Below, one piece after another: positions 6,922-13,818 of a DNA stretch of 20,661 nt (the stretch's first letter is position 1; each line of letters opens with the position of its first letter). A program made the position numbers and the translations under genes. The notes under the pieces were generated by a model. That model ran no database searches, was not told where the DNA came from, and was given only the letters and a program-made list of their open reading frames with translations. The stretch spans positions 1 to 20,661 of the forward strand of contig JBKPSJ010000393.1 of NCBI GenBank assembly GCA_046765875.1, read 5' to 3'. This DNA comes from DASRHY01 sp046765875 (GTDB lineage: Bacteria > Actinomycetota > Actinomycetes > Propionibacteriales > Kribbellaceae).

Positions 6922-7694
6922 GCCGACACGGTACCTGCAGGCTCCGCATCGGCCGCCGCCCGGGACCGGTGGGCGTCGGTCATCATCCGCCACCACATGA
7001 ACAACGCGAACGCGGCGAAGATCCACCACTGCACGGCGTACGCGATGTTGCGCAACCCGGCGTGGTTTGTCGGCGGCGGTGGCGGCGGGACGGGCGCCGA
7101 CGTCGCCGCCTTCGGCGTACTCGAGGAAAGAACGACGAAGGCGTCGTAGAGCCGGTAGTCGACCATTCCGACGATGGTCGGGATCCGTAGCGACGGCAGC
7201 ACCCGGCTGCCGCTCGCCGCGGCACCGGACGCGTCAGCAGCTTCGGAAGAGATCACGGTGCCGACGACCTTGGCGGGACCCGCCGGTGCCGCGGCGTCGG
7301 GCGAAGAGGTCGAAGGGACCCAGCCGCGAACGACCGCCACGGCGCTGCCGTTGTCGTCGACAAGCAGGGGCGTGATCACCCAGAACCCGGTGCGGCCGTC
7401 GTTCACCCGGTCGGACACGTACAACTGATCGGCAGCGGGTGCCCAGTGGCCGGTGACCGACACCTGCCGGCCGACGACCTTGGCCTGCAGGCCCTCGTCG
7501 ATCGACATCAGCGAGTCGATCGGTACCGGCGGCTGGGCGGCCCGGGCGGCCGTGGCCTTCGCCGTCTTCGAGTGGTACACGTCCAGCTGCCATACGCCGA
7601 GCGTGCTCATCACCCCGGCCAGTAGCAGAGCGATCGCGAGCAGGCCAAGCCAGCGCGGCGAGAGCGCCGTACGCCAGACCGGACCAGGTTCCAC
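6918..7694 (-). CDS. SURF1 family protein (cytochrome c oxidase assembly)
   Basis: SURF1 proteins are membrane proteins that assist heme delivery or assembly of heme-copper cytochrome oxidases. The 258-residue product has the expected two-helix architecture. An N-terminal helix (about 15-35) ends in the conserved GVWQLDVY. A large extracytoplasmic domain contains VSVTGHW and VAVVRGWVP. A C-terminal helix (about 217-236) is preceded by the signature LRNIAYAVQWW. A Pro-rich and Ala-rich loop precedes the second helix. The GTG at 7694 follows the ddl stop by 7 bases; its ribosome binding site is weak, so it may rely on coupling to ddl. No oxidase gene is nearby. Confidence 0.85.
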   Translation of the reverse strand: MEPGPVWRTALSPRWLGLLAIALLLAGVMSTLGVWQLDVYHSKTAKATAARAAQPPVPIDSLMSIDEGLQAKVVGRQVSVTGHWAPAADQLYVSDRVNDGRTGFWVITPLLVDDNGSAVAVVRGWVPSTSSPDAAAPAGPAKVVGTVISSEAADASGAAASGSRVLPSLRIPTIVGMVDYRLYDAFVVLSSSTPKAATSAPVPPPPPPTNHAGLRNIAYAVQWWIFAAFALFMWWRMMTDAHRSRAAADAEPAGTVSA

Positions 7695-7701
7695 GAGCGG
7701 A

Positions 7702-8655
7702 TCAGTGCGGGCGGCCGGCGGCGACGGCGAGCAGGTCGCGGCACAGCACGCCCAGTTCGATCCCGGCCGCCTCGGCCGCAAGCGGTACCAGCGAGGTCTC
7801 GGTCATACCCGGCGCGACGTTCACTTCGAGGAACCACGGCACACCGGCCGTGTCGACGACCATGTCGGAGCGCGACAGGTCTCGAAGCGCCAGCGCCCGG
7901 TGCGCGGTGACCGCCGCCTTCGCACAAGCCTGAGCGACATCCGCATCCAGCCGCGCCGGCACGACGAACTGGGTCGCCCCCGCCGTATACCGCGACTCGT
8001 AGTCGTAGAACCCCGAGTCCGGCCGGATCTCCACCGCCGGCAGGGCACGTGGACCGTCACCGGTGTCGACGACAGCTACCGCCACCTCGACGCCCTCGAT
8101 GTACTTCTCGATCAGCGCCACCGATCCGTACGCGAAGCAGTTCACCATCGCGGCCGGTAACTGCTCGATCTCACGGACGATCGAAACCCCGAGCGCCGAA
8201 CCACCCCGGCCCGGCTTGACGACCAGCGGCAGCGCGACCCGGGAGACCACGGCGTCCATCAGCGCGGCCGCGCCGAGCTCGCGGAACGTGTCCTGCCCGA
8301 GCACCACCGACGCCGGCGTGCGGAGACCGGCCGCACCGACGATCGTGGCCGCCACCGGCTTGTCGAAAGCGGTCCGGCAGGCGGCCGCGTCGGCGCCGAC
8401 GTACGGCACGTCGTACAGGTCGAGCACCTGGCGCAGCGCGCCGTCCTCGCCGGTGACGCCATGGAGCAGCGGAAAGACCGCGTGTGGCGGGTCGGTCATC
8501 AGCCGGGTCACCAGGTCGGCGTCGACGTCGCGTTCCTCGACCTCGATGCCCACCGCTCGCAACGCCTCGGCCACGCGGCGGCCGGAGCGTAGCGATACGT
8601 CCCGCTCGTGCGAGAGGCCGCCGGCCAGTACCAGCACACGTCCCAGGTCACTCAT
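7702..8655 (-). CDS. ddl: D-alanine--D-alanine ligase (ATP-grasp)
   Basis: Ddl joins two D-alanines with ATP to make the dipeptide used by MurF in peptidoglycan synthesis in the cytoplasm. The 317-residue sequence contains every key site I could align to E. coli DdlB: SHERDVSLRSG with E17, HGVTGEDG at 65-72, DK at 98-99, the KPGRGGSALG loop with S153, GFYDYESRY with Y223 (Tyr here is associated with D-Ala rather than D-lactate as acceptor), R262/D264, and LEVNVAPGMTETSL with E277 and N279. It therefore looks active. I chose ATG 8655; a GTG at 8670 would add five residues. It lies 37 bases after the aminotransferase stop. Actinobacteria often have another ddl elsewhere, so this may be a second copy. 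Confidence 0.92.
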   Translation of the reverse strand: MSDLGRVLVLAGGLSHERDVSLRSGRRVAEALRAVGIEVEERDVDADLVTRLMTDPPHAVFPLLHGVTGEDGALRQVLDLYDVPYVGADAAACRTAFDKPVAATIVGAAGLRTPASVVLGQDTFRELGAAALMDAVVSRVALPLVVKPGRGGSALGVSIVREIEQLPAAMVNCFAYGSVALIEKYIEGVEVAVAVVDTGDGPRALPAVEIRPDSGFYDYESRYTAGATQFVVPARLDADVAQACAKAAVTAHRALALRDLSRSDMVVDTAGVPWFLEVNVAPGMTETSLVPLAAEAAGIELGVLCRDLLAVAAGRPH

Positions 8656-8692
8656 GCGCACAGTCTCCACATCTGTCTCGGCCCGGCGCCCA

Positions 8693-10003
8693 TCAGGTCA
8701 GCTCGGGACCGGGTGCGTCGTACTGGCGACCGAAGCCCGGCGCGACCGATCCGAACGTCTGCCGCAGTTCGAGCTCTTCCTTGATCACGGCACCGAGCCT
8801 GCGTACGCCCTCGGTGATCCGCTGCGGTGTCGGGTGACAGTACGACAGCCGCATGCACTGCGAGCCGAATCCGTCGGCATAGAAGGCGGTTCCGGGTACG
8901 TACGCCACTCGGTTCGTTACGGCTCGCGGCAGCATCGCCTTCGCGTCGAGTCCGCCCGGCAGGGTCAGCCAGACGTAGAACCCACCGCCCGGCCTGGTCC
9001 AGGTCGTTGCCGCAGGCATCTGTTCGGCGAGCGCGGCCAGCATAGCGTCGCGGCGCTCGCGGTACATCTCCCGGAAGTCCTTGACCTGCCCGAGCCAGTC
9101 GTGCCGGGTCAGGTACGCCGACACCGCGAACTGGCTGAACACCGGCGGGCACAGCGTCGCCGACTCCTGGGCCAGCACGAGCTTCTCCCGGACCGCGTGC
9201 GGGGCCAGCGCCCAGCCGACCCGGAAGCCGGGCGCGAACGTCTTGGAGAACGAGCCCAGGTACACCACGCCCTCGGCCTCGTCCGCCCGTAGCGCCGGCA
9301 CCGGGTCCCCGTCGAACCCGAGCAGTCCGTACGGGTTGTCCTCGAGCACCAGCAGCCCGGCCCGTCGGCAGATGTCCAGCACGCGGTCCCGGCGCTCGGG
9401 CGACAGCGAGACACCGGCCGGGTTGTGGAAGTTCGGGATCGTATAGAAGAACTTCGCCTTCTTGCCCGCCGCCGCAACCGCCGCGATCGCCTGCTCGAGC
9501 GCCTCCGGCTGGACCCCGTCGTCGTCCATCGCGACGTGCACGACCTCGCACTGGTACGCGCGGAAGACGCCGAGCGCCCCGACGTACGAGGGGGCCTCGC
9601 AGATCACGACGTCGCCTGGGTCGCAGAACACCCGGGTGACCAGGTCGACGGCCTGCTGGCTGCCGACGGTCACGACGACGTCGTCCGGGTGCGCCTCGAT
9701 ACCCTCGAGCGCCATCACGTCGCAGATCTGCTCGCGTAACCTCGGATCGCCCTGGCCCGAGCCGTACTGCATGGCGACCGGGCCGTCCTCGAGCACCACG
9801 TCACGCACCGCGTCGCCGACGACGTCCAGCGGCAGGCCGGCGATGTTCGGCATCCCCCCGGCCAGCGACACGACCTCGGGCCGGCTGGCCACGGCGAACA
9901 GTGCGCGGATCTCGGACGCGGTCATGCCCTTGGTCCGTGCTGCGTACCGCTCGACATAGCTGTCGAAACGGGTCTGCCGGACTTCGGGCACGTCGCTGGT
10001 CAC
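8693..10003 (-). CDS. PLP-dependent class I/II aminotransferase (LysN/2-aminoadipate aminotransferase-like)
   Basis: This 436-residue protein is a fold-type I pyridoxal-phosphate aminotransferase. Recognisable elements are LAGGMPNIAGLP (about 47-58), the substrate-loop YGSGQGDPRLR (80-90), VTVGSQQAVDL (111-121), PNFHNPAG with N194, EDNPYG with the PLP-nitrogen Asp D222, and SFSKTFAPGFRVGW with the Schiff-base Lys K254. CMRLSYC near the C-terminus carries the probable carboxylate-binding Arg. It resembles the LysN/KAT II group and the catalytic half of MocR regulators but has no DNA-binding domain. The donor and acceptor cannot be named from sequence. GTG 10003 has a good AGGAGAT (10008-10014). 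Next to ddl it might handle D- or L-amino acids, but that is speculation. Confidence 0.9.
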   Translation of the reverse strand: MTSDVPEVRQTRFDSYVERYAARTKGMTASEIRALFAVASRPEVVSLAGGMPNIAGLPLDVVGDAVRDVVLEDGPVAMQYGSGQGDPRLREQICDVMALEGIEAHPDDVVVTVGSQQAVDLVTRVFCDPGDVVICEAPSYVGALGVFRAYQCEVVHVAMDDDGVQPEALEQAIAAVAAAGKKAKFFYTIPNFHNPAGVSLSPERRDRVLDICRRAGLLVLEDNPYGLLGFDGDPVPALRADEAEGVVYLGSFSKTFAPGFRVGWALAPHAVREKLVLAQESATLCPPVFSQFAVSAYLTRHDWLGQVKDFREMYRERRDAMLAALAEQMPAATTWTRPGGGFYVWLTLPGGLDAKAMLPRAVTNRVAYVPGTAFYADGFGSQCMRLSYCHPTPQRITEGVRRLGAVIKEELELRQTFGSVAPGFGRQYDAPGPELT

Positions 10004-10031
10004 GCTGATCTCCTGGTATTGCTTGAGGCGA

Positions 10032-10076
10032 GGTGAGGAGTTACTACGATGCCTTATAACGGCAGTTCACCTCACC
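10032..10076. promoter_or_regulatory. Divergent promoter region with spaced inverted repeat
   Basis: The 149-base gap between the aminotransferase gene and the divergent small membrane-protein gene holds the inverted repeat GGTGAGG (10032-10038) / CCTCACC (10070-10076). Between the arms lies the only AT-rich patch, TTATAAC at 10054-10060. Read on the minus strand this gives TATAAG, a plausible -10 about 50 bases before the aminotransferase start; no good -35 is visible. The arms could be operator half-sites. Confidence 0.35.
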
Positions 10077-10152
10077 ACCGGGCTGCCGGCATCCCACGAT
10101 GCGGTGTGGATGCGGTATGCGAGAGGGCCGGAGAAGGGCGGGCTCGGCAGGA

Positions 10153-10389
10153 ATGACGAGGGGCAGGACGATCGGCTGGACGCTCTGCGGGCTGTTGCTG
10201 GGCGTTCTTGTGGGGTTCGCTGCCGAACTGCTGCGCCGGCAGCCGGCCGCCAAGGTCGAGCAGCGCTACGTCGCGCCGCCCGCGTCTGAGACCACCGAGG
10301 TAGCCACACAGGCGCCCGGTGCCTCCCGGCGGTCTCCGGCCGGAGGGTCCGAGGGTGAGCCGGCGACAGCAGGCCGGCGATCACGCTGA
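10153..10389 (+). CDS. Small hypothetical single-pass membrane protein
   Basis: I do not recognise this 78-residue protein. It has a short basic start (MTRGRT), one hydrophobic helix at about 7-24 (IGWTLCGLLLGVLVGFAAEL), then a polar Arg/Pro/Ser/Thr-rich tail. Support for a real gene is that its TGA overlaps the ATG of the following acetyltransferase (TGATG at 10387-10391), a sign of translational coupling. Its frame also produces a sensible membrane helix after a basic N-terminus. In-frame ATGs at 10099 and 10117 would add Arg/Cys-rich residues of no clear character. The ribosome binding site is unclear. Confidence 0.5.
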   Translation: MTRGRTIGWTLCGLLLGVLVGFAAELLRRQPAAKVEQRYVAPPASETTEVATQAPGASRRSPAGGSEGEPATAGRRSR

Positions 10390-11027
10390 TGGCCAGACGC
10401 CATGCGCCGCTGACGCTGGAGACGCTCGACGATCTGCCGGCGGCGTGCCGGGGGTGCGTGTTCTGGGAACTCGACGCTGTGGCCGGACGGGCCGCGGTCC
10501 GGATGGGCGACACCGAACTCGAGAAGGAGGCCTGGCTGTCGCAGGCACTGCTCGACTGGGGCAGCGTCGGGACCGTCCTGTACGTCGATGGTGCCCCGGC
10601 CGGGTACGCGATGTACGCCCCGGCGGCGTACCTGCCGCGGATCGCGTCCTTCCCGACCGCACCGGTCAGCTCGGACGCGGTGGTGTTCGTGACGGCCCGG
10701 CTGTTGCCCCGGTATGGCGGGCTCGGGCTGGGCAAGTCACTGATCCAGTCGGCGGCCAAGGACGTGATGAAGCGCGGCTTCCGTGCGATGGAGGCGTTCG
10801 GCAACTCGAAGTGGGCCGAGCCGGCCTGCGTGCTGCCGACCGATTTCCTGCTGGCGGCCGGGTTCGTCACCGTCCGGGAGCACCCGGTCAACCCGCGGCT
10901 GCGGCTGGATCTGCGCTCGACCGTGACCTGGCGGTCCGAGGTCGAGGCCGCGGTGGAGAAGCTGATGGGTGCGATCCGGCCCGAGCCGGTCCCGCCGCGC
11001 CCGGCGGCTGTCCGCGACTCGCTCTGA
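10389..11027 (+). CDS. GNAT family N-acetyltransferase
   Basis: The 212-residue protein is a GCN5-related acetyltransferase that would move an acetyl group from acetyl-CoA to an unknown amine. The acetyl-CoA loop is RYGGLGLGKSL at 108-118, preceded by the beta-strand region VVFVTARLLP and followed by helix LIQSAAKDVMKRG. An N-terminal CRGCVFWELD motif (20-29) and a WL segment at 49-50 are characteristic of an actinobacterial subgroup. The C-terminus (about 195-212) is Pro/Arg-rich. It is coupled to the small membrane ORF upstream and lies 14 bases ahead of the DUF2784 gene. A related GNAT gene near parB is known in other actinobacteria, but the substrate is unknown. Confidence 0.85.
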   Translation: MARRHAPLTLETLDDLPAACRGCVFWELDAVAGRAAVRMGDTELEKEAWLSQALLDWGSVGTVLYVDGAPAGYAMYAPAAYLPRIASFPTAPVSSDAVVFVTARLLPRYGGLGLGKSLIQSAAKDVMKRGFRAMEAFGNSKWAEPACVLPTDFLLAAGFVTVREHPVNPRLRLDLRSTVTWRSEVEAAVEKLMGAIRPEPVPPRPAAVRDSL

Positions 11028-11041
11028 CCCTGGAGGCCGGG

Positions 11042-11431
11042 ATGGTCTACGGCTGGCTCGCAGATCTGGTGATGATCCTCCACGGCGCGCTGCTGCTGTT
11101 CTTCCTGATCGGCGGCTTCCTGGCGTGGCGCTGGTTCTGGCTGATCTGGGTCCACCTGGGCATCGTGGTGTGGAACCTGACCATCGTGCTGCTCGACTTC
11201 GGCTGCCCGGTCACCGCTTCGGAGAAGGCGCTGCGTCGCGACGCCGGCGAGTCGGTGTACCAGAGCGGCTACATCCACCACTACCTGGACGGCCACCTCT
11301 GGCCGGCGGGCCAGACACCGAACGCGGAGCGAATCGGCTTCACGATCGTCGTGATCTCGTATGTCGGCCTGTTCATCATCCGGCGCCGTCGCCGCAACCG
11401 CGCGGGTGAGACCGCTGCCGCCACGAGCTGA
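11042..11431 (+). CDS. DUF2784 integral membrane protein
   Basis: The 129-residue protein matches the DUF2784 pattern: two or more N-terminal hydrophobic helices (about 4-28 and 31-51), then the conserved CPVTASEKALRRDAGE at 55-70 and YIHHYLDGHLWP at 77-88, and a C-terminal helix (about 98-113) followed by a run of arginines (114-118) that probably anchors the end in the cytoplasm. Its function is unknown. ATG 11042 is preceded by GGAGG at 11032-11036, and the gene starts 14 bases after the GNAT stop, so they probably share a transcript. An inverted repeat (GAGCTGA-CCT-TCAGCTC, 11425-11441) spans its stop codon and could be a short terminator stem. Confidence 0.85.
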   Translation: MVYGWLADLVMILHGALLLFFLIGGFLAWRWFWLIWVHLGIVVWNLTIVLLDFGCPVTASEKALRRDAGESVYQSGYIHHYLDGHLWPAGQTPNAERIGFTIVVISYVGLFIIRRRRRNRAGETAAATS

Positions 11432-11625
11432 CCTTCAGCTCAGGTCCAGGGGCGGGTTGGGTGTCTTCCCCGAGGCGGCCAGGAGTCCTGGCTGGCGCGG
11501 GTGGTGGCTGCCCTGGGGCATCGACCGGGCGCTGCCGGTCATCTCCCTCGAGCGCGAGCAGCCGAAAACGACCTGGACCCACGACGGGATGCACAGCCGG
11601 TGGAAAGCCTGCGCTGACCGGGCGC
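11432..11625. other. Convergent intergenic region, no gene seen
   Basis: This 194-base region lies between the DUF2784 gene and the DUF4262 gene, which converge. Besides the small stem spanning the DUF2784 stop, GCCAGGAGTCCTGGC at 11478-11492 is a perfect odd palindrome that could fold as a short bidirectional hairpin. Open frames cross the region on both strands, but none has a start with a ribosome binding site or a recognisable product. Confidence 0.5.
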
Positions 11626-12102
11626 TCATGGGAACGTCCCCGGGCGTGGTTGCAACCAGTCGGCCAGGCCGTAGCCCGAGTGCCACGGAAACCGGCCGCG
11701 CCGATCGTCATAGGTCAGCTGAACCGCGGCCACCGGCGATCCGGACGGCCGGTCGTAGTATCGGTTCGCGAGGAGCAGGATGTCGGCCGGGTTCGGCACG
11801 TCCTCGACGATCAGCCGGTGCGACCAGTCCTCGATCTCCAGCTCCTCGCCGGGGATCAGGTCGCGGCCGGCGCGGATCAGCCCGCAGGTCCGGTTGAGCA
11901 CGGCCGCGGCCGTGTCGCGGTCGAGCCCGAAGATCAGCAACTCCGGATGGCCGAGCCCGACCAGGCCGACCGTGTACGCGAACGACGGCTGCTGCCATCG
12001 GCCGGGCACGAACTGGACAGCATGTCCGAAGCGACGGATCGTCCGCGCGGCTCCGGCGATCTCCTGATCGACGCGGGCCTGCTGATGCGCTGGCGTGGTC
12101 AT
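11626..12102 (-). CDS. DUF4262 domain protein
   Basis: The 158-residue soluble protein fits DUF4262, a family of unknown function common in actinobacteria. Characteristic parts are FAYTVGLVGLGHPELLIFGL (about 41-60), which starts the conserved core, the central LIPGEELEIEDWS, and the C-terminal RFPWHSGYGL (137-146). No signal peptide or membrane helix is seen. ATG 12102 is preceded by AGGAGG at a normal distance. A GTG two codons upstream would overlap that ribosome binding site, so ATG is preferred. It appears to be a single-gene unit, and a perfect DnaA box lies in its upstream region (12169-12177). Confidence 0.85.
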   Translation of the reverse strand: MTTPAHQQARVDQEIAGAARTIRRFGHAVQFVPGRWQQPSFAYTVGLVGLGHPELLIFGLDRDTAAAVLNRTCGLIRAGRDLIPGEELEIEDWSHRLIVEDVPNPADILLLANRYYDRPSGSPVAAVQLTYDDRRGRFPWHSGYGLADWLQPRPGTFP

Positions 12103-12168
12103 GACCACCTCCTCTCGCCCGGGAAACGTACGAGCGAAAGCCCCGCTGAGAGATGCTCACTGTCTGCC

Positions 12169-12177
12169 TGTGGACAA
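12169..12177 (-). promoter_or_regulatory. Perfect DnaA box
   Basis: TGTGGACAA on the plus strand is TTGTCCACA on the minus strand, the consensus DnaA box in high-GC actinobacteria. It stands alone in the short gap upstream of the DUF4262 gene, about 12 kb from the expected oriC. It may bind DnaA for regulation or titration, or be a chance match. Confidence 0.45.
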
Positions 12178-12185
12178 GCACAACA

Positions 12186-12218
12186 ACGGGACCGGTCGCC
12201 CAAGGCAACCGGTCCCGT
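12186..12218 (-). terminator. Intrinsic terminator of the murJ-to-cwlM gene series
   Basis: A perfect 11-base stem, ACGGGACCGGT at 12186-12196 with ACCGGTCCCGT at 12208-12218, encloses an 11-base loop. It begins 12 bases past the cwlM stop. Read on the minus strand it is followed by the T-rich GTTGTTGTGCTT, so it fits a Rho-independent terminator for cwlM. Confidence 0.85.
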
Positions 12219-12230
12219 GTCTGAATGCTG

Positions 12231-13361
12231 TCAGATGAGCTGACCGAACCGGAGCATGCCGGTCGCGGCGTCCTGCTCGGGCGGGAGATATACCCGCTGG
12301 ATCGCGACCACGATCGCCTCCGCGACGACGTCACGGAACGACGGGTCGGACAGCCGGGTCGCGTCGTGGTGGTTGGTCACGTACCCGATCTCGAGCCGTA
12401 CGGCCGGCATCTTGGTACGCCGCAGCATGTCCCACGTCTTCGCATGGGTACGGCAATTCCGCAGATCGGTGCGCGCCACGATCTCGCGCTGCACCAGCCC
12501 GGCGAACTGTTCGCCCACCGACGAGTAGGCGCCATGCAGATCAGCGCCGTAGTAGTAGGTCGCGACGCCTTGCGCCGCCGGGTTCACCGAACCGTCGGTA
12601 TGCAGCGAGACGCACAGGTTGGCGTCGGTCTCGTTCGCGAACGCCGCCCGGGACAGTTCGTCCGGGCCCTGGTCGCGACCGCGGCTCAGATAGGCCCGGA
12701 CACCGGTGGCGCCGAGCCGCCCCTCGATCCGGGCGGCCAGGTCGTATGCGATATCCGACTCACGCAGCCCATTGCCCTCCCAGCCATGGTCGAAACCGCC
12801 GTGCCCGGGGTCGATCACAACAGTCTTGCCGGACAGCCGGGGACCGGCCTGGCGTACCTGCTCGGAGGCCCGCAGCGCGTCCGGACGCCCGCCGGTCGCC
12901 ATCGGGCGGATCCGGTCCAGCGCCTTGAACGTCGACGGCCCGCAGGTCCCGTCGGCGGGCAGCCCGAGGTTGCGCTGGAACTCGGTCACGGCCCGCTGGG
13001 TGTCCGGGCCGAAGAAGCCGTCGATCCGGGCGACCGCGAACCCGAGTTCCTGCAGCCGGGACTGCAGCGCCAGCACGTCGTCGCCGGCCATCGGATGCGC
13101 CGGAACGAAGGTCAGCAGCCGGTCACCCAGCCGCCAGCGCGCCTCGTCCAGCGCCCTGTACGTCTGCGGGCCGACCGTGCCGTCGACCACCAGCCCGCGC
13201 TGCTGCTGGAAGCCACGAACGGCGACGGCGGTGTCGTCGTCGAACACCCGCCGTGGCCGGTTGTCAAGCAGTTGCAGCCGCTGGAGCTTGCCGATGATCT
13301 CGGCGACGGCCTCGCCGCTGTCGCCGAGCCGGTACACCGTCGTGCCGCTCGAGGCGTCCAT
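12231..13361 (-). CDS. cwlM: CwlM-type N-acetylmuramoyl-L-alanine amidase-fold protein
   Basis: The 376-residue protein has two peptidoglycan-binding domains (about 10-70 and 88-148, each with D-G-x-x-G-P-x-T) and a C-terminal Amidase_3 domain (about 178-358). The zinc and catalytic positions are present: H187 in DPGHGG, E201 in NGLRESD, H254 in SLHTDG and E324 in RLEIGYVTN. There is no signal peptide or membrane helix. Position next to trxA-trxB matches mycobacterial cwlM (Rv3915), whose product is a cytoplasmic PknB substrate that activates MurA and contacts MurJ and FhaA rather than cutting cell wall. A similar regulatory role is inferred here, but retained ligands leave enzyme activity open. 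ATG 13361 follows a TTG; GGGAG lies 10 bases upstream. A strong terminator follows. Confidence 0.9.
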   Translation of the reverse strand: MDASSGTTVYRLGDSGEAVAEIIGKLQRLQLLDNRPRRVFDDDTAVAVRGFQQQRGLVVDGTVGPQTYRALDEARWRLGDRLLTFVPAHPMAGDDVLALQSRLQELGFAVARIDGFFGPDTQRAVTEFQRNLGLPADGTCGPSTFKALDRIRPMATGGRPDALRASEQVRQAGPRLSGKTVVIDPGHGGFDHGWEGNGLRESDIAYDLAARIEGRLGATGVRAYLSRGRDQGPDELSRAAFANETDANLCVSLHTDGSVNPAAQGVATYYYGADLHGAYSSVGEQFAGLVQREIVARTDLRNCRTHAKTWDMLRRTKMPAVRLEIGYVTNHHDATRLSDPSFRDVVAEAIVVAIQRVYLPPEQDAATGMLRFGQLI

Positions 13362-13408
13362 CAAGAAACTGCTCCCGCCGTTCGCGAATACCCGTGCCGT
13401 GCCGGGGC

Positions 13409-13738
13409 TCAGGCAGTGAAGTCTGCCAGTTCCCTCAGCAGCGCCGCCTTCGGCTTCGCCCCGACGATGGTGCGGGCCACCTCACCGTTGACGTACACGT
13501 TGATTGTCGGGATGCCAGTGACCCGGTATGTGCTCGGGGTCACCGGGTTCTCATCGACGTTCATCTTCACGAACGTGATCTTGTCCCCATGCTCACCCGC
13601 GAGCTCGTCAAGGATCGGCTGCACCTGACGGCACGGACCGCACCACTCGGCCCAGAAGTCGACCAGCACGGGCTTGTCGCTCTTCAGGACGGTGGTTTCG
13701 AAGTCCGCGTCGGTCACTGCGTTGATCTTGTCGCCCAC
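13409..13738 (-). CDS. trxA: Thioredoxin
   Basis: Thioredoxin reduces protein disulfides in the cytoplasm and is itself reduced by TrxB. The 109-residue sequence has the classical active site WCGPC (C33 and C36), the preceding VLVDFWAEW strand, and the cis-proline loop TGIPTIN with P77, so it is complete and canonical. GTG 13738 has an excellent AAGGAG 7 bases upstream; an upstream open frame to 13780 runs through the ribosome binding site and is rejected. It lies 80 bases downstream of trxB and 47 bases upstream of cwlM. The trxB-trxA pair is probably transcribed from the SigR-type promoter at 14877-14904. Confidence 0.97.
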   Translation of the reverse strand: MGDKINAVTDADFETTVLKSDKPVLVDFWAEWCGPCRQVQPILDELAGEHGDKITFVKMNVDENPVTPSTYRVTGIPTINVYVNGEVARTIVGAKPKAALLRELADFTA

Positions 13739-13773
13739 GGCGATTCTCCTTCTATCACTTTCTTGAATTGTCC

Positions 13774-13814
13774 TGCGCATGTCAGGGCCTGATTGGCTTG
13801 CGCGTGTCAGGGCC
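13774..13814. repeat. 16-base direct repeat in the trxB-trxA gap
   Basis: TGCGCATGTCAGGGCC (13774-13789) and TGCGCGTGTCAGGGCC (13799-13814) differ at one base and are 25 bases apart, start to start. They fill most of the 80-base spacer between trxB and trxA. They may be a protein or RNA site, or the trace of a short duplication. Confidence 0.6.
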
Positions 13815-13818
13815 GGTT

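Noticed and set aside
11361..11897. Open frame crossing the gap after the DUF2784 gene, with a Trp-rich stretch
   Set aside because: It begins inside DUF2784, ends inside the antisense of DUF4262 and has no ribosome binding site. A decayed gene fragment cannot be excluded but is unsupported.
6446..12230. Horizontally acquired island between parB and cwlM
   Set aside because: Base composition looks like that of the flanks, and I see no integrase, tRNA or direct repeats at the edges. The genes are ordinary actinobacterial families.
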